Assembly (NCBI RefSeq): GCF_900100885.1
Contig: NZ_LT629692.1
Location: 930,001-994,000 of the forward strand
Source of the DNA: Microbacterium pygmaeum
GTDB lineage: Bacteria > Actinomycetota > Actinomycetes > Actinomycetales > Microbacteriaceae
DNA length: 64,000 nucleotides
Reading direction: 5' to 3'
Of the stretch, positions 7,554-15,682 are shown piece by piece. The position numbers were made by a program, and so were the translations under genes. Positions within the stretch are counted from its first letter, which is position 1, and the number at the start of each line of letters is the position of its first letter. The notes under the pieces were generated by a model. That model was given only the letters and a program-made list of their open reading frames with translations, was not told the DNA's origin and ran no database searches.

Positions 7554-9590
7554 TCATCGCAGGAACGCGGCGGCGACGCCCGAGTCGACCGGGATGTGCA
7601 GGCCCGTGGTGCGCGTGAGCTCCGGGCCGGTCAGCACGTAGACGGCGTCGGCGACGTTCTCGGGGACGACCTCGCGCTTGAGGATCGTCCGGTTCGCGTA
7701 GAACTGGCCGAGATCCTTCTCCTCGACGCCGTACGTCGCGGCGCGGTTGGCGCCCCAGCCCGCGGCGAAGATGCCCGAGCCGCGGACCACGCCGTCGGGG
7801 TTGATGCCGTTGACCTTGACACCGTGCTCGCCGAGTTCGACCGCCAACAGCCGCACCTGGTGGGCCTGGTCGGCCTTCGTCGCCGAGTACGCGATGTTGT
7901 TCGGACCGGCGAAGACGGAGTTCTTCGACGAGATGTAGATCACGTCACCGCCCATGCCCTGCTCGATGAGCGCCTTCGCGGCGGCCTTCGAGACCAGGAA
8001 CGAGCCCTTGGCCATCACGTCGTGCTGCAGGTCCCAGTCCTTCTCGGTGGTCTCCAGCAGCGGCTTGGACAACGAGAGTCCCGCGTTGTTGACGACGAGG
8101 TCGATGCCGCCGAAGGCCAGCAGGGTGGCATCGATCGCGGCCTGCACTCCGGCGGCGTCGGCGACGTTCGCGGCGACGCCGATCGCGACATCCGTGCCGC
8201 CGAGCTCGGCGGCGGCCGCCTGCGCCTTCTCCAGGTCGAGGTCGGCGACGACGACGCAGGCGCCCTCGGCGGCGAGCCGGGTGGCGATGGCCTTTCCGAT
8301 GCCGGATGCTGCGCCCGTGACGAACGCGATACGGCCCTGGTGCGTCTTGGGCTTGGGCATGCGCTGCAGCTTCGCCTCCTCCAGCGCCCAGTACTCGATG
8401 TTGAACTTCTCGGCGTCGCTGATCGGGGAGTACGTCGAGAGCGACTCGGCACCGCGCATCACGTTGATCGCGTTGAGGTAGAACTCACCGGCCACGCGGG
8501 CGGTCTGCTTGTTCGCCCCGTACGAGAACATCCCGACGCCCGGAACCAGCACGATGAGCGGGTCCGCGCCACGGATCGCGGGCGAATCGGCCGTCGCGTG
8601 CGCGTCGTAGTAGGCCTGGTAGTCGGCGCGATACTCGTCGTGCAGTTCCTTGAGGCGCGCGATCGAATCCTCGACCGAGGCATTGGCGGGCAGGTCGAGC
8701 AGCATCGGCTTGACCTTGGTGCGCAGGAAGTGATCGGGGCAGCTCGTGCCGAGCGCCGCCAGGCGGGGTGCATTCTCGGACGCGAGGAACTCCAGCACCC
8801 GCGCGTCGTCGGTGAAGTGCCCAACCATCGCCTTGTCGCGGGAAGCGATCCCGCGGATCGTCGCAACCAGCGCGGCCGCCTTCACGTGGCGCTCGTCTTC
8901 GCCCAGGGCGCCGAACCCCTCGCGCGCCGCACCGAAGGGCTCGGCCTTGCCGTTCGCATCGATGTAGGACTGCGCGGTCTCGATGATCCACAGCGAGTTG
9001 GCCTCGGCCGCCTCGGAGCTCTCGCCCCACGCCGTGATGCCGTGGCCGCCGAGGATCGTGCCGATCGCCTGCGGGTTCGCCTTCTTGATCTCGGCGATGT
9101 CGAGGCCCAGCTGGAAGCCGGGACGACGCCACGGCACCCAGACGACCTTGTCGCCGAAGATCTTCGTCGTGAGCGCTTCGCCGTCCGCAGCGGTCGCGAT
9201 CGCGATGCCCGAGTCTGGGTGCAGGTGATCGACGTGCGCGGCGTCGACGAGGCCGTGCATCGCCGTGTCGATCGACGGCGCCGCCCCGCCCTTGCCGTGC
9301 AGGGTGTAGTCGAACGCCGCGACCATCTCGTCCTCGCGGTCCACACCCGGGTAGACGTCCACCAGCGAGCGGAACCGGTCCAGGCGCAGGACCGCCAGGC
9401 CCGACTCCTTCAGGGTTCCCAGGTCACCGCCGGAGCCCTTGACCCAGAGCAGCTCGACGGGCTCGCCCGTCACCGGGTCGATGTCGGTGCCCTTGGCGGA
9501 GGTGTTGCCGCCGGCGTAGTTCGTGTTCTTGGGATCGGCGCCGAGGCGGTTGGATCGGTCGATCAGCTGCTGTGCGGTCTCGTTCGTCAT
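7554..9590 (-). CDS. rhaEW: Bifunctional rhamnulose-1-phosphate aldolase / L-lactaldehyde dehydrogenase
   Basis: 678 residues. The N-terminal ~400 residues are a class II aldolase (MTNETAQQLIDRSNRLG, NYAGGNTSAKG; metal-binding histidines in DHLHPDSG and GGHGITAWG) that splits L-rhamnulose 1-phosphate into dihydroxyacetone phosphate and L-lactaldehyde. The C-terminal ~260 residues are a short-chain dehydrogenase: FVTGAASGIGK near residue 423, NNAGLSLSKP, and the catalytic YSATK near residue 568. It should oxidise the lactaldehyde to L-lactate. The fusion channels the toxic aldehyde. The gene starts 2 bases after the rhaI stop. The same fusion is known in Bacillus YuxG and in actinobacteria. 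Confidence 0.92.
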   Translation of the reverse strand: MTNETAQQLIDRSNRLGADPKNTNYAGGNTSAKGTDIDPVTGEPVELLWVKGSGGDLGTLKESGLAVLRLDRFRSLVDVYPGVDREDEMVAAFDYTLHGKGGAAPSIDTAMHGLVDAAHVDHLHPDSGIAIATAADGEALTTKIFGDKVVWVPWRRPGFQLGLDIAEIKKANPQAIGTILGGHGITAWGESSEAAEANSLWIIETAQSYIDANGKAEPFGAAREGFGALGEDERHVKAAALVATIRGIASRDKAMVGHFTDDARVLEFLASENAPRLAALGTSCPDHFLRTKVKPMLLDLPANASVEDSIARLKELHDEYRADYQAYYDAHATADSPAIRGADPLIVLVPGVGMFSYGANKQTARVAGEFYLNAINVMRGAESLSTYSPISDAEKFNIEYWALEEAKLQRMPKPKTHQGRIAFVTGAASGIGKAIATRLAAEGACVVVADLDLEKAQAAAAELGGTDVAIGVAANVADAAGVQAAIDATLLAFGGIDLVVNNAGLSLSKPLLETTEKDWDLQHDVMAKGSFLVSKAAAKALIEQGMGGDVIYISSKNSVFAGPNNIAYSATKADQAHQVRLLAVELGEHGVKVNGINPDGVVRGSGIFAAGWGANRAATYGVEEKDLGQFYANRTILKREVVPENVADAVYVLTGPELTRTTGLHIPVDSGVAAAFLR

Positions 9591-9592
9591 GA

Positions 9593-10759
9593 TCAGGCAC
9601 CCCATCCGGCCTGCACGCCGCCGACGCGCTCGGCTTCGATCTTCTCCTGATAGCCCGATGCCGCGAAGGCGGCCATCGGATCGGCCGGCAGTCCCCGGCT
9701 CTCGCGCCATTCCGCCAGGGCGGGACGCACGTCGGTGTAGAAGGCGTCGTTGAACACGGCGTTCGCCGCGAGGACGTCGCCGGCGATCTGGGCGGCACGC
9801 AGGGCGTCGGTGTCCACGAGCAGCGCGCGCGCCGTCATCTCCTGGACGTTGAGCACCGAGCGGATCTGGCCAGGGATCTTCTTCTCCACGTTGTGGCACT
9901 GGTCGAGCATGAACGCCACGTCGGGGTTGTTCAGCCCGCCGCCGCGGATCACCTCGAAGAGGATGCGGAACAACTGGAACGGGTCCGCGGCCCCGACGAT
10001 CAGGTCGTCGTCGGCGTAGAAGCGCGAGTTGAAGTCGAACGAGCCCAGCTTCCCGAGGCGCAGCAGCTGCATGACGATGAACTCGATGTTCGTGCCGGGC
10101 GCGTGGTGGCCGGTGTCCAGGCACACGAGCGCGCGCTCGCCGAGCGCCGAGACCTGCACGTAGGACGTTCCCCAGTCGGGGACATCGGTGTGGTAGAACG
10201 ACGGCTCGAAGAACTTGTACTCCAGCACCAGGCGCTGCTCGCCGGTCAGGCGGGCGTAGATCTCCTGCAGCGACTCGTGCAGCCGGTCCTGGCGTCCGCG
10301 CAGGTCCGCCTGACCGGGGTAGTTCGAGCCCTCGGCGAGCCAGATCTTGAGGTCGCGCGAGCCCGTGGCATCCATGATGTCGATGCACTCGAGGTGGTGG
10401 TCGATGGCCTTGCGACGGACGGCGGCGTCCTCGTGGGTGAGGGCGCCGAACTTGTAGTCGTCGTCCTGGAAGGTGTTGGAATTGATCGTGCCGAGCTCGA
10501 CACCGAGATCCTGGGCGTAGCTGCGAAGGCCCGCGTAGTCGTCCACCTTGTCCCAGGGGATGTGCAGAGCCACGCTCGGGGCCAGCGCGGTGACGCGGTT
10601 GACCTCGGCGGCGTCCGCGATCTTCTCGAACGGGTCGCGGGGGGTGCCGGGCGTGGTGAACACCTTGAAGCGGGTGCCGGAGTTGCCGAACGCCCACGAG
10701 GGCAGTTCGATGCCCTGCGCGGCGAGCTGGGATTGTACGTCTGGGGACAACGTGGTCAT
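9593..10759 (-). CDS. rhaI: L-rhamnose isomerase (Gram-positive/Streptomyces type)
   Basis: 388 residues; interconverts L-rhamnose and L-rhamnulose using a divalent metal in a xylose-isomerase-like TIM barrel. Family landmarks are WAFGNSGTRFKVF at the N-terminus, the Trp/Asp/His-rich segment YHTDVPDWGTSY, CLDTGHHAPGTNIEF and FMLDQCHNVEKK. This is the RhaI type, not the E. coli RhaA type. The start at 10759 overlaps the rhaM stop in an ATGA arrangement, so the two are translationally coupled. The frame is open further upstream into rhaM, but that is a shadow. Confidence 0.92.
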   Translation of the reverse strand: MTTLSPDVQSQLAAQGIELPSWAFGNSGTRFKVFTTPGTPRDPFEKIADAAEVNRVTALAPSVALHIPWDKVDDYAGLRSYAQDLGVELGTINSNTFQDDDYKFGALTHEDAAVRRKAIDHHLECIDIMDATGSRDLKIWLAEGSNYPGQADLRGRQDRLHESLQEIYARLTGEQRLVLEYKFFEPSFYHTDVPDWGTSYVQVSALGERALVCLDTGHHAPGTNIEFIVMQLLRLGKLGSFDFNSRFYADDDLIVGAADPFQLFRILFEVIRGGGLNNPDVAFMLDQCHNVEKKIPGQIRSVLNVQEMTARALLVDTDALRAAQIAGDVLAANAVFNDAFYTDVRPALAEWRESRGLPADPMAAFAASGYQEKIEAERVGGVQAGWGA

Positions 10760-11130
10760 GAGGGCGTGCTTTCTGTGAGCTGGTCGTGCAGGTTGAAGAC
10801 TTCGGTCAGGGGTGCGGCGGCCTGGTCGGGCCGACCTTCGAGGCCGACGAAGAAGCGGCTCATCTCGGCCTCCCACCGCGCGGCGATCGGGGAAGCGGCG
10901 AGGTAGGCCCGCGCGGCCGCGTCGTCGTCGGTCTCGTAGTAGCCGATCAGCTGTCCACCCTCGCCGAGGAACAGCGAATAGTTGCGACGGCCGGCAGCGG
11001 CGATCTCGGCGAGCATCTCGGGCCAGACAGGGGAGTGGCGGCGCAGGTACTCGTCGAGGAGGTCGGGCTTCACGCGCAGCTGGAAGCAGACGCGACTGGG
11101 CGCGGGTGCGGGCTGAGTCGGGCTCGTCAT
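10756..11130 (-). CDS. rhaM: L-rhamnose mutarotase
   Basis: 124 residues of the ferredoxin-like RhaM family, interconverting alpha and beta anomers of L-rhamnose. Landmarks: RVCFQLRVKPDLLDEYLRRH with the catalytic His, PEMLAEIAAAGRRNYSLFL (the conserved catalytic Tyr) and the Trp/Phe-rich ARWEAEMSRFF. It is the first gene of the rhamnose operon and is read just downstream of an operator-like palindrome at 11171-11182. Its TGA overlaps the rhaI ATG. Confidence 0.92.
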   Translation of the reverse strand: MTSPTQPAPAPSRVCFQLRVKPDLLDEYLRRHSPVWPEMLAEIAAAGRRNYSLFLGEGGQLIGYYETDDDAAARAYLAASPIAARWEAEMSRFFVGLEGRPDQAAAPLTEVFNLHDQLTESTPS

Positions 11131-11170
11131 CGAGTTCTTCCTCCAGGATCTCGGCCGTGATCGGCTGGAA

Positions 11171-11182
11171 TGAATCGTTTCA
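11171..11182. promoter_or_regulatory. LacI-type operator candidate upstream of the rhamnose operon
   Basis: TGAATCGTTTCA is an imperfect 12-bp palindrome with a central CG, the usual layout of LacI-family operators. It lies about 40 bases upstream of the rhaM start and between the divergent rhaM and nucleotidyltransferase genes. A related site, TGAAACGTGTCA, sits in the leader of the rhamnoside ABC importer at 13269-13280. Confidence 0.6.
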
Positions 11183-11247
11183 AAGATTCTTCCGGAACGC
11201 AAGCCACCGCTACGGTATCCCTCACGCCCACTCGATGAGGAGATTCC

Positions 11248-12030
11248 ATGGAGCAGCACGAGCGAGCCCTCGACGCGTATCTGGAAACCGTGCGCGAGGA
11301 GCCCGGCGTGCTCGCCGTGGTCGTCGTCGGCTCCGTCGCCCGAGGTCAGGAGCGCCCCGATTCCGACGTGGACGTGTACCTCGTCGTGGACGATGAGCAT
11401 TTCGCAGCAGCATCCGAGTCCGACCGCTTCGCCTGGATCGATCGTGCAGGGCTGGACTACCCCGGCTCGTACATCGATGTGAAGCTCGCCAGCCCCGGCT
11501 ACCTCGAGGCCGCCGCCGAGCGCGCCGATGACCCGACCCGCGCATCGTTCGCGGGCGCCCGTGTCGCGTTCTCCCGCTTGGCCGGCCTCGAATCCCTGCT
11601 CGCGCGGATCGTCCTGCTGCCCGATGAGGTGTGGGCGACGCGCATCCGCTCCAACGTCGCCCAGGCGCGCCTGTACGGCGGCTACTTCCTGCCGCAGGCG
11701 GTCGAGCGCGGCGATGCGTTCCTTCGCCAGCATGCCGGTCTCCACCTCGCGCTGGCCGCGGCCCGCGCAGCCCTCGCGGCGGGGCGCGTCCTCCACCAGG
11801 GCCCGAAGTACATCTCGCATCTCGTCCGCACGGTTCCCACACCCGACGGATTCGTCTCGGCGTGGCAGGCGGTGCTCGATCACCCCGAAATCGAGAACGC
11901 GAGGGTCTTGATGGGACTCGTCGACACCTGGCTCGACGAGGACCTCTCGCCCGACGACGCGCTCTCGGTCTTCATCCGCGACAACGAGCTCGCCTGGCTG
12001 CGCGGGACCATCCCGACCGAGTTCTGGTGA
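11248..12030 (+). CDS. Nucleotidyltransferase-domain protein
   Basis: 260 residues. The N-terminus has the Pol-beta-type nucleotidyltransferase signature GSVARG...DSDVDVYLVV (Gly28-Ser29, Asp40, Asp42), with a plausible third carboxylate at Asp77 in SYIDVKL. The remainder is helical, as in aminoglycoside or lincosamide nucleotidyltransferase-like proteins. Family members transfer an NMP group to a hydroxyl of a small molecule or protein; the substrate cannot be told. An AGGAG ribosome site precedes the ATG. It is divergent from rhaM and convergent with the LacI gene (24-base gap); no link to rhamnose metabolism is evident beyond sharing the intergenic operator. Confidence 0.75.
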   Translation: MEQHERALDAYLETVREEPGVLAVVVVGSVARGQERPDSDVDVYLVVDDEHFAAASESDRFAWIDRAGLDYPGSYIDVKLASPGYLEAAAERADDPTRASFAGARVAFSRLAGLESLLARIVLLPDEVWATRIRSNVAQARLYGGYFLPQAVERGDAFLRQHAGLHLALAAARAALAAGRVLHQGPKYISHLVRTVPTPDGFVSAWQAVLDHPEIENARVLMGLVDTWLDEDLSPDDALSVFIRDNELAWLRGTIPTEFW

Positions 12031-12054
12031 TGCCCCCGCGAGCACGGGGCGTCC

Positions 12055-13140
12055 TCACGCGCGATCGGCGAGACTGCGCTCGATAACCCGCGACGCGGCC
12101 CTGCCGCCGGCGCGGACAGCGCGTGATGACGATCTCGCCCGCAGCTCGGGTCGCACCTGTCGATGCGCTGCGACGGTGCGGCCACCGCGGATGCGCTCCA
12201 GCAGCAGGTCGATCGCGATCTCGCCCATCGTCTCGCCGAACTGCGTGACGCTCGTCAGCGAGACGAGCGGGTGACTGGCGATGCGGATGTCGTCGTATCC
12301 GACGACGGAGACATCATCGGCGGTCATCCCCAGCTCTGCGATCGCGCGGAGGGTGTCGATGGCAAGACTGTCGTTGCCGGCGAAGATCGCCGTGATGCTC
12401 GGGTCGGTGAGCAGCAGGTCTTTCGCCGTGCGATACGGTTCATCGCGCCGATTGCCGGTCTCCACGACGAAGGGCTCCAGACCGCGTCTTGCGAGTGTCG
12501 TCTCATACGCCATCCGGCGGAGGGAGTGCGGTGGCATGGCGTCCGGCCGGTCCCTCTGATTCCCCACCGTCAGGTGTGCGATGCGGGTGTGGCCGAGATC
12601 GAGCAGATGATCGACCAGCAGCGTGGCGCCGGCCTCATCGTCATCGGTGAGGGTGTCGTAGTTTGTGGAATGATCGTGCCGGCCGATCAGCACGATCGGG
12701 AGGTCGCGAGCCAGCTCCTCGAGCCATTCCGGCTCGACCTGCGGGGCGATCGCGATGATGCCGTCGACACTGCGGTCGGCCAGACTCTCGAGCACCCGTG
12801 TCCCGTTCGCTCCGCCTCGTTCCGGAGCGATGATGAGCTGATACTCGGACGTAGCCAGCCGTGAGGTGGCTCCATCCATGATCTGGGTGAAGAAGTCGAT
12901 GTCGAGGTTCGGGATCTCCATGCCGATGCTGAAGCTCGAGCCTCGCATGGCCCGCGCGGCGATACTCGGCCGATAGCCGAGTTCCGCAATGGCAGCCTCC
13001 ACACGTGCGCGCATCGCCGGACTCAAGCCGTACGCGTTGCGGATGACTTTCGAGACGGAGCCCTTCGAGACCCCGGCGACCCGGGCCACATCATCCATGG
13101 ACGGCCGGCGACGCGGTGGCGTCGTGCGCGCTTCGCCCAT
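12055..13140 (-). CDS. LacI-family transcriptional regulator
   Basis: 361 residues. The N-terminal HTH is MDDVARVAGVSKGSVSKVIRN; the residues that set LacI operator choice (Lac positions 17, 18, 22) are Lys, Gly and Lys. A hinge helix (PSIAARAMRG) and a periplasmic-binding-protein-like sensor domain follow (AIFAGNDSLAIDTLRAI, VVGYDDIRIASHPLVSLTSV). It is divergent from the ABC importer operon, with a large inverted-repeat operator in the shared intergenic region, so it probably controls the importer/rhamnosidase operon and perhaps itself. The C-terminus has an Arg/Ala-rich extension of about 20 residues. The effector is likely a rhamnoside or rhamnose metabolite (inference from context). Confidence 0.88.
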   Translation of the reverse strand: MGEARTTPPRRRPSMDDVARVAGVSKGSVSKVIRNAYGLSPAMRARVEAAIAELGYRPSIAARAMRGSSFSIGMEIPNLDIDFFTQIMDGATSRLATSEYQLIIAPERGGANGTRVLESLADRSVDGIIAIAPQVEPEWLEELARDLPIVLIGRHDHSTNYDTLTDDDEAGATLLVDHLLDLGHTRIAHLTVGNQRDRPDAMPPHSLRRMAYETTLARRGLEPFVVETGNRRDEPYRTAKDLLLTDPSITAIFAGNDSLAIDTLRAIAELGMTADDVSVVGYDDIRIASHPLVSLTSVTQFGETMGEIAIDLLLERIRGGRTVAAHRQVRPELRARSSSRAVRAGGRAASRVIERSLADRA

Positions 13141-13186
13141 GAGGACCGCCCCTTCGTCGTCGAGTCAGGCTCACAGTATCAGTCGT

Positions 13187-13230
13187 CGCGTCAACCGGTT
13201 CACAACAATTTTCGTAAACCGGTTGACGCG
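13187..13230. promoter_or_regulatory. Paired LacI-type operators (14-base inverted repeat)
   Basis: CGCGTCAACCGGTT (13187-13200) and AACCGGTTGACGCG (13217-13230) are exact reverse complements 16 bases apart; each half also carries its own AACCGGTT palindrome. The cores are 24 bases apart. The right site overlaps the -35 of the importer promoter. The left site is on the regulator side. The geometry suggests cooperative binding by a LacI tetramer or two dimers. Confidence 0.8.
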
Positions 13231-13252
13231 TCCGACCAGCATGCGTTACGTT
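13223..13252 (+). promoter_or_regulatory. Promoter of the rhamnoside importer operon
   Basis: -35 TTGACG (13223-13228) and -10 TACGTT (13247-13252) with an 18-base spacer. The -35 lies inside the right-hand AACCGGTTGAC operator. A start near 13259 would leave a leader of about 80 bases. Confidence 0.6.
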
Positions 13253-13268
13253 CTGACTGCCGATCGGA

Positions 13269-13280
13269 TGAAACGTGTCA
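13269..13280. promoter_or_regulatory. Second operator candidate in the importer leader
   Basis: TGAAACGTGTCA is a nearly palindromic CG-centred site just downstream of the predicted transcription start. It resembles TGAATCGTTTCA before rhaM. A repressor bound here would act as a roadblock, tying the importer to the rhamnose operon. Confidence 0.5.
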
Positions 13281-13340
13281 ATCGGCATACGCAATCGCAT
13301 TCCCAGCACTACATGCAGCTTTTACGAGGAGGTAAATGCA

Positions 13341-14663
13341 ATGTCCCATGGTTCCAAGAAAGCCCTCGCGGTCTTCGCGATCGCGGCGGTCGGCAGCGTG
13401 GCGCTGGCCGCGTGCAGCGGCGGCGGCGGAGGGTCATCCGACGGCAGCGTCGAGATCAGCTATCTGACGCAGAGCGACGACGCCAACACCGCGCAGGCGA
13501 AGGCGCTCATCGCCGCCTTCGAAGAGGCGAATCCCGACATCACCGTCAAGCTCGAGACGCAGCCCGGCGGTACCGAGGGTGACAACCTGATGAAGACGAA
13601 GCTCTCGACCGACTCCATGAACGACGTCTTCCACTACAACACCGGTTCACTTCTGCAGGCGCTCAACCCCGACCAGACGCTGGTCGACCTCAGCGATCAG
13701 GACTGGGTCGCCGACCTGACCGACGACTTCAAGACCGTCGTCTCGACAGACAACGGGCTGTACGGCGCGCCGTGGGGCACGTCGTTCGCCGGAGCGGTGC
13801 TCTACAACAAGAAGGTCTACGAGTCGCTCGGTCTCGAGGTGCCGACCACGTGGGACGAGTTCATCGCCAACAGCGAGAAGATCAAGTCGGACGGTGGGGG
13901 GGTCGCTCCGATCCTGCAGTCCTTCGGCGACACCTGGACGAGCCAGCTGTTCGTGCTCGGCGACTTCGCCAACGTCTCGGCGGTCAACCCCGACTGGGCC
14001 GAGGAGTACACCGCGAACGACCCCAACGCGAAGTACGTCGAGGAGCCGGCGCTGGCCGGATTCACGCACGGCGCAGAGGTGTTCGAGAAGGGCCTCCTGA
14101 ACGAGGACTTCGCCTCGATGACCAACGCGCAGGCGATGAACGCCCTCGCCGAAGGCACCGGAGCCCAGTACCCGATGCTGTCGGCGACGATCTCGCAGGT
14201 GCAGCAGGACAACCCCGATCTGGTCGAGGACATCGGCGTGTTCGCGCTGCCGGCAGACGACGCCGCCGACACCTCCATCACGATGTGGCAGCCCAACGGC
14301 ATCTACATCGCCAAGAGCGCAGAGGGCGACAAGCTCGAGGCCGCCAAGAAGTTCGTGGCGTTCGCCAACTCCGACGACGGATGCCAGGTGCAGAACGAGG
14401 GCGGCTCGATCGCGGGACCGTATGTCACCAGCGCCTGCACCCTGCCCGACGACGTGCCCGGTCTCGTCAATGACATCCAGGCCTACTTCGACTCCGGCAA
14501 GACCGGATCGGCGCTCGAGTTCCTCTCCCCGATCAAGGGACCGAACCTCGAGAACATCACCGTCGCCGTGGGCTCCGGGATCACCGGTGCCGAAGACGGC
14601 GCCGCGCAGTACGACGAGGACGTGAAGAAGCAGGCCCAGCAGCTCGGACTCGAGGGCTGGTGA
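13341..14663 (+). CDS. ABC sugar transporter, substrate-binding lipoprotein
   Basis: 440 residues from the ATG at 13341, which has an excellent GAGGAGGT ribosome site at 13326-13333; an in-frame start further upstream has none. The N-terminus is a lipoprotein signal peptide with lipobox LAAC and acylated Cys25, then a Gly/Ser linker. The rest is a family 1 extracellular solute-binding protein (IDISYLTQSDD-like start, LYGAPWGTSFAGAVLYNKKVYESLGL, MLSATISQVQ, GIYIAKSAEGDKLEAAKKFVAFANSDD). It delivers an oligosaccharide or rhamnoside to the two permeases downstream. No ATPase gene is present, so a shared MsiK-type ATPase elsewhere is expected. Confidence 0.92.
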   Translation: MSHGSKKALAVFAIAAVGSVALAACSGGGGGSSDGSVEISYLTQSDDANTAQAKALIAAFEEANPDITVKLETQPGGTEGDNLMKTKLSTDSMNDVFHYNTGSLLQALNPDQTLVDLSDQDWVADLTDDFKTVVSTDNGLYGAPWGTSFAGAVLYNKKVYESLGLEVPTTWDEFIANSEKIKSDGGGVAPILQSFGDTWTSQLFVLGDFANVSAVNPDWAEEYTANDPNAKYVEEPALAGFTHGAEVFEKGLLNEDFASMTNAQAMNALAEGTGAQYPMLSATISQVQQDNPDLVEDIGVFALPADDAADTSITMWQPNGIYIAKSAEGDKLEAAKKFVAFANSDDGCQVQNEGGSIAGPYVTSACTLPDDVPGLVNDIQAYFDSGKTGSALEFLSPIKGPNLENITVAVGSGITGAEDGAAQYDEDVKKQAQQLGLEGW

Positions 14664-14698
14664 GGCCCGATCCCATCTGCTGAGATCGGATGATCCGA

Positions 14699-14728
14699 GG
14701 GCCGGCGGCGGGCAGCCGCCGCCGGCCC
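14699..14728. terminator. Attenuating hairpin between binding protein and permease
   Basis: A perfect 13-bp GC-only stem (14699-14711 with 14716-14728), loop GCAG, followed by TTCTTC. Placed between the binding-protein and permease genes, it most likely lowers permease expression relative to the binding protein. Confidence 0.75.
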
Positions 14729-14749
14729 TTCTTCACAAGGGAGTGATAC

Positions 14750-15682
14750 ATGACCACCGCAGTCGCCTCGCCGGAGACGGCATCGGCCAAGAACGCCGGC
14801 CGACCGCCTGGGCGAGCCCGAAAGGGCATCAAGAGCCCGTACCCATCCTGGTTCTACATCCCGGCCGCCGTGCTGTTCATCGTGTTCTTCGCGGTGCCCA
14901 CGTTCGCCTCGTTCTACTTCTCGCTGACCCGCTGGACGCTGTTCGACGTCCAGTTCATCGGCTTCGAGAACTTCGTGCAGTTCTTCCAGGAGCCTCAGCT
15001 CGTCCAGGGCTTCGTGAACACCTTCATCTACGGCTTCGTCACCTCGGCCGCCAAGGTCGTGCTGGGCCTCGCGCTCGCGCTGCTGCTGACCGGTCCGACC
15101 CTCGGGCGGGGCTACCTGCGCGCTGTCATCTTCTTTCCCGTGCTCGTCTCCACGATCGGCGTCGGCCTGACGTTCAAGGCGCTGCTGGATCCGTTCCATG
15201 GCGTGGTCAACAACGTCCTCGGCTTCCTGAACCTGCCCGAGCCGGGCTGGTACACCGATCCGAACCTCGCCCTGCTCACCGTCGCCGGTGTGGACATCTG
15301 GAAGGGCGTCGGCATCGCGACGCTCATCTTCATGGCCGGTATCGTCGCGATCCCGGGCGAATACTTCGAGGCCGCTCGCATGGACGGCGCCGGCGCATGG
15401 TCGATCTTCCGCACGATCACCCTGCCGCTGGTTCGGCCCGCGACGGCGACCGTCATCATCCTCTCCCTCATCGGCGGCCTGCGGGAGTTCGCGATGATCT
15501 GGGCGATGACCAAGGGCGGCCCCGGGTTCAGCAGCGATGTCATCGCCTCAGTCATCTACAAGCAGTACCAGGCCGGCTTCTTCGGTCTGTCCACCGCGGG
15601 CAACGTCATCCTGTTCGTCGTCGTCACGGCGATCATGGTGCCGGTGTCGTGGTTGCTGAACCGAAGGGAGGCGGAACTGTGA
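14750..15682 (+). CDS. ABC sugar transporter permease (MalF/UgpA type)
   Basis: 310 residues with about six membrane helices, the first in SWFYIPAAVLFIVFFAVPTF. The cytoplasmic EAA loop that contacts the ATPase is EAARMDGAGAWSIFRTITLPLVRP near residue 205. The N-terminal 25 residues are polar and basic. An AGGGAG ribosome site precedes the ATG. The stop overlaps the next gene's GTG (GTGA). Substrate is inferred from the adjacent rhamnosidases as rhamnose-containing oligosaccharides. Confidence 0.92.
   Translation: MTTAVASPETASAKNAGRPPGRARKGIKSPYPSWFYIPAAVLFIVFFAVPTFASFYFSLTRWTLFDVQFIGFENFVQFFQEPQLVQGFVNTFIYGFVTSAAKVVLGLALALLLTGPTLGRGYLRAVIFFPVLVSTIGVGLTFKALLDPFHGVVNNVLGFLNLPEPGWYTDPNLALLTVAGVDIWKGVGIATLIFMAGIVAIPGEYFEAARMDGAGAWSIFRTITLPLVRPATATVIILSLIGGLREFAMIWAMTKGGPGFSSDVIASVIYKQYQAGFFGLSTAGNVILFVVVTAIMVPVSWLLNRREAEL

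Noticed and set aside
7554..10697. Apparent 1047-residue fusion joining the isomerase region to the aldolase/dehydrogenase.
   Set aside because: The N-terminal third is the wrong frame of rhaI; the true start is the ATG at 9590, 2 bases after the rhaI stop.
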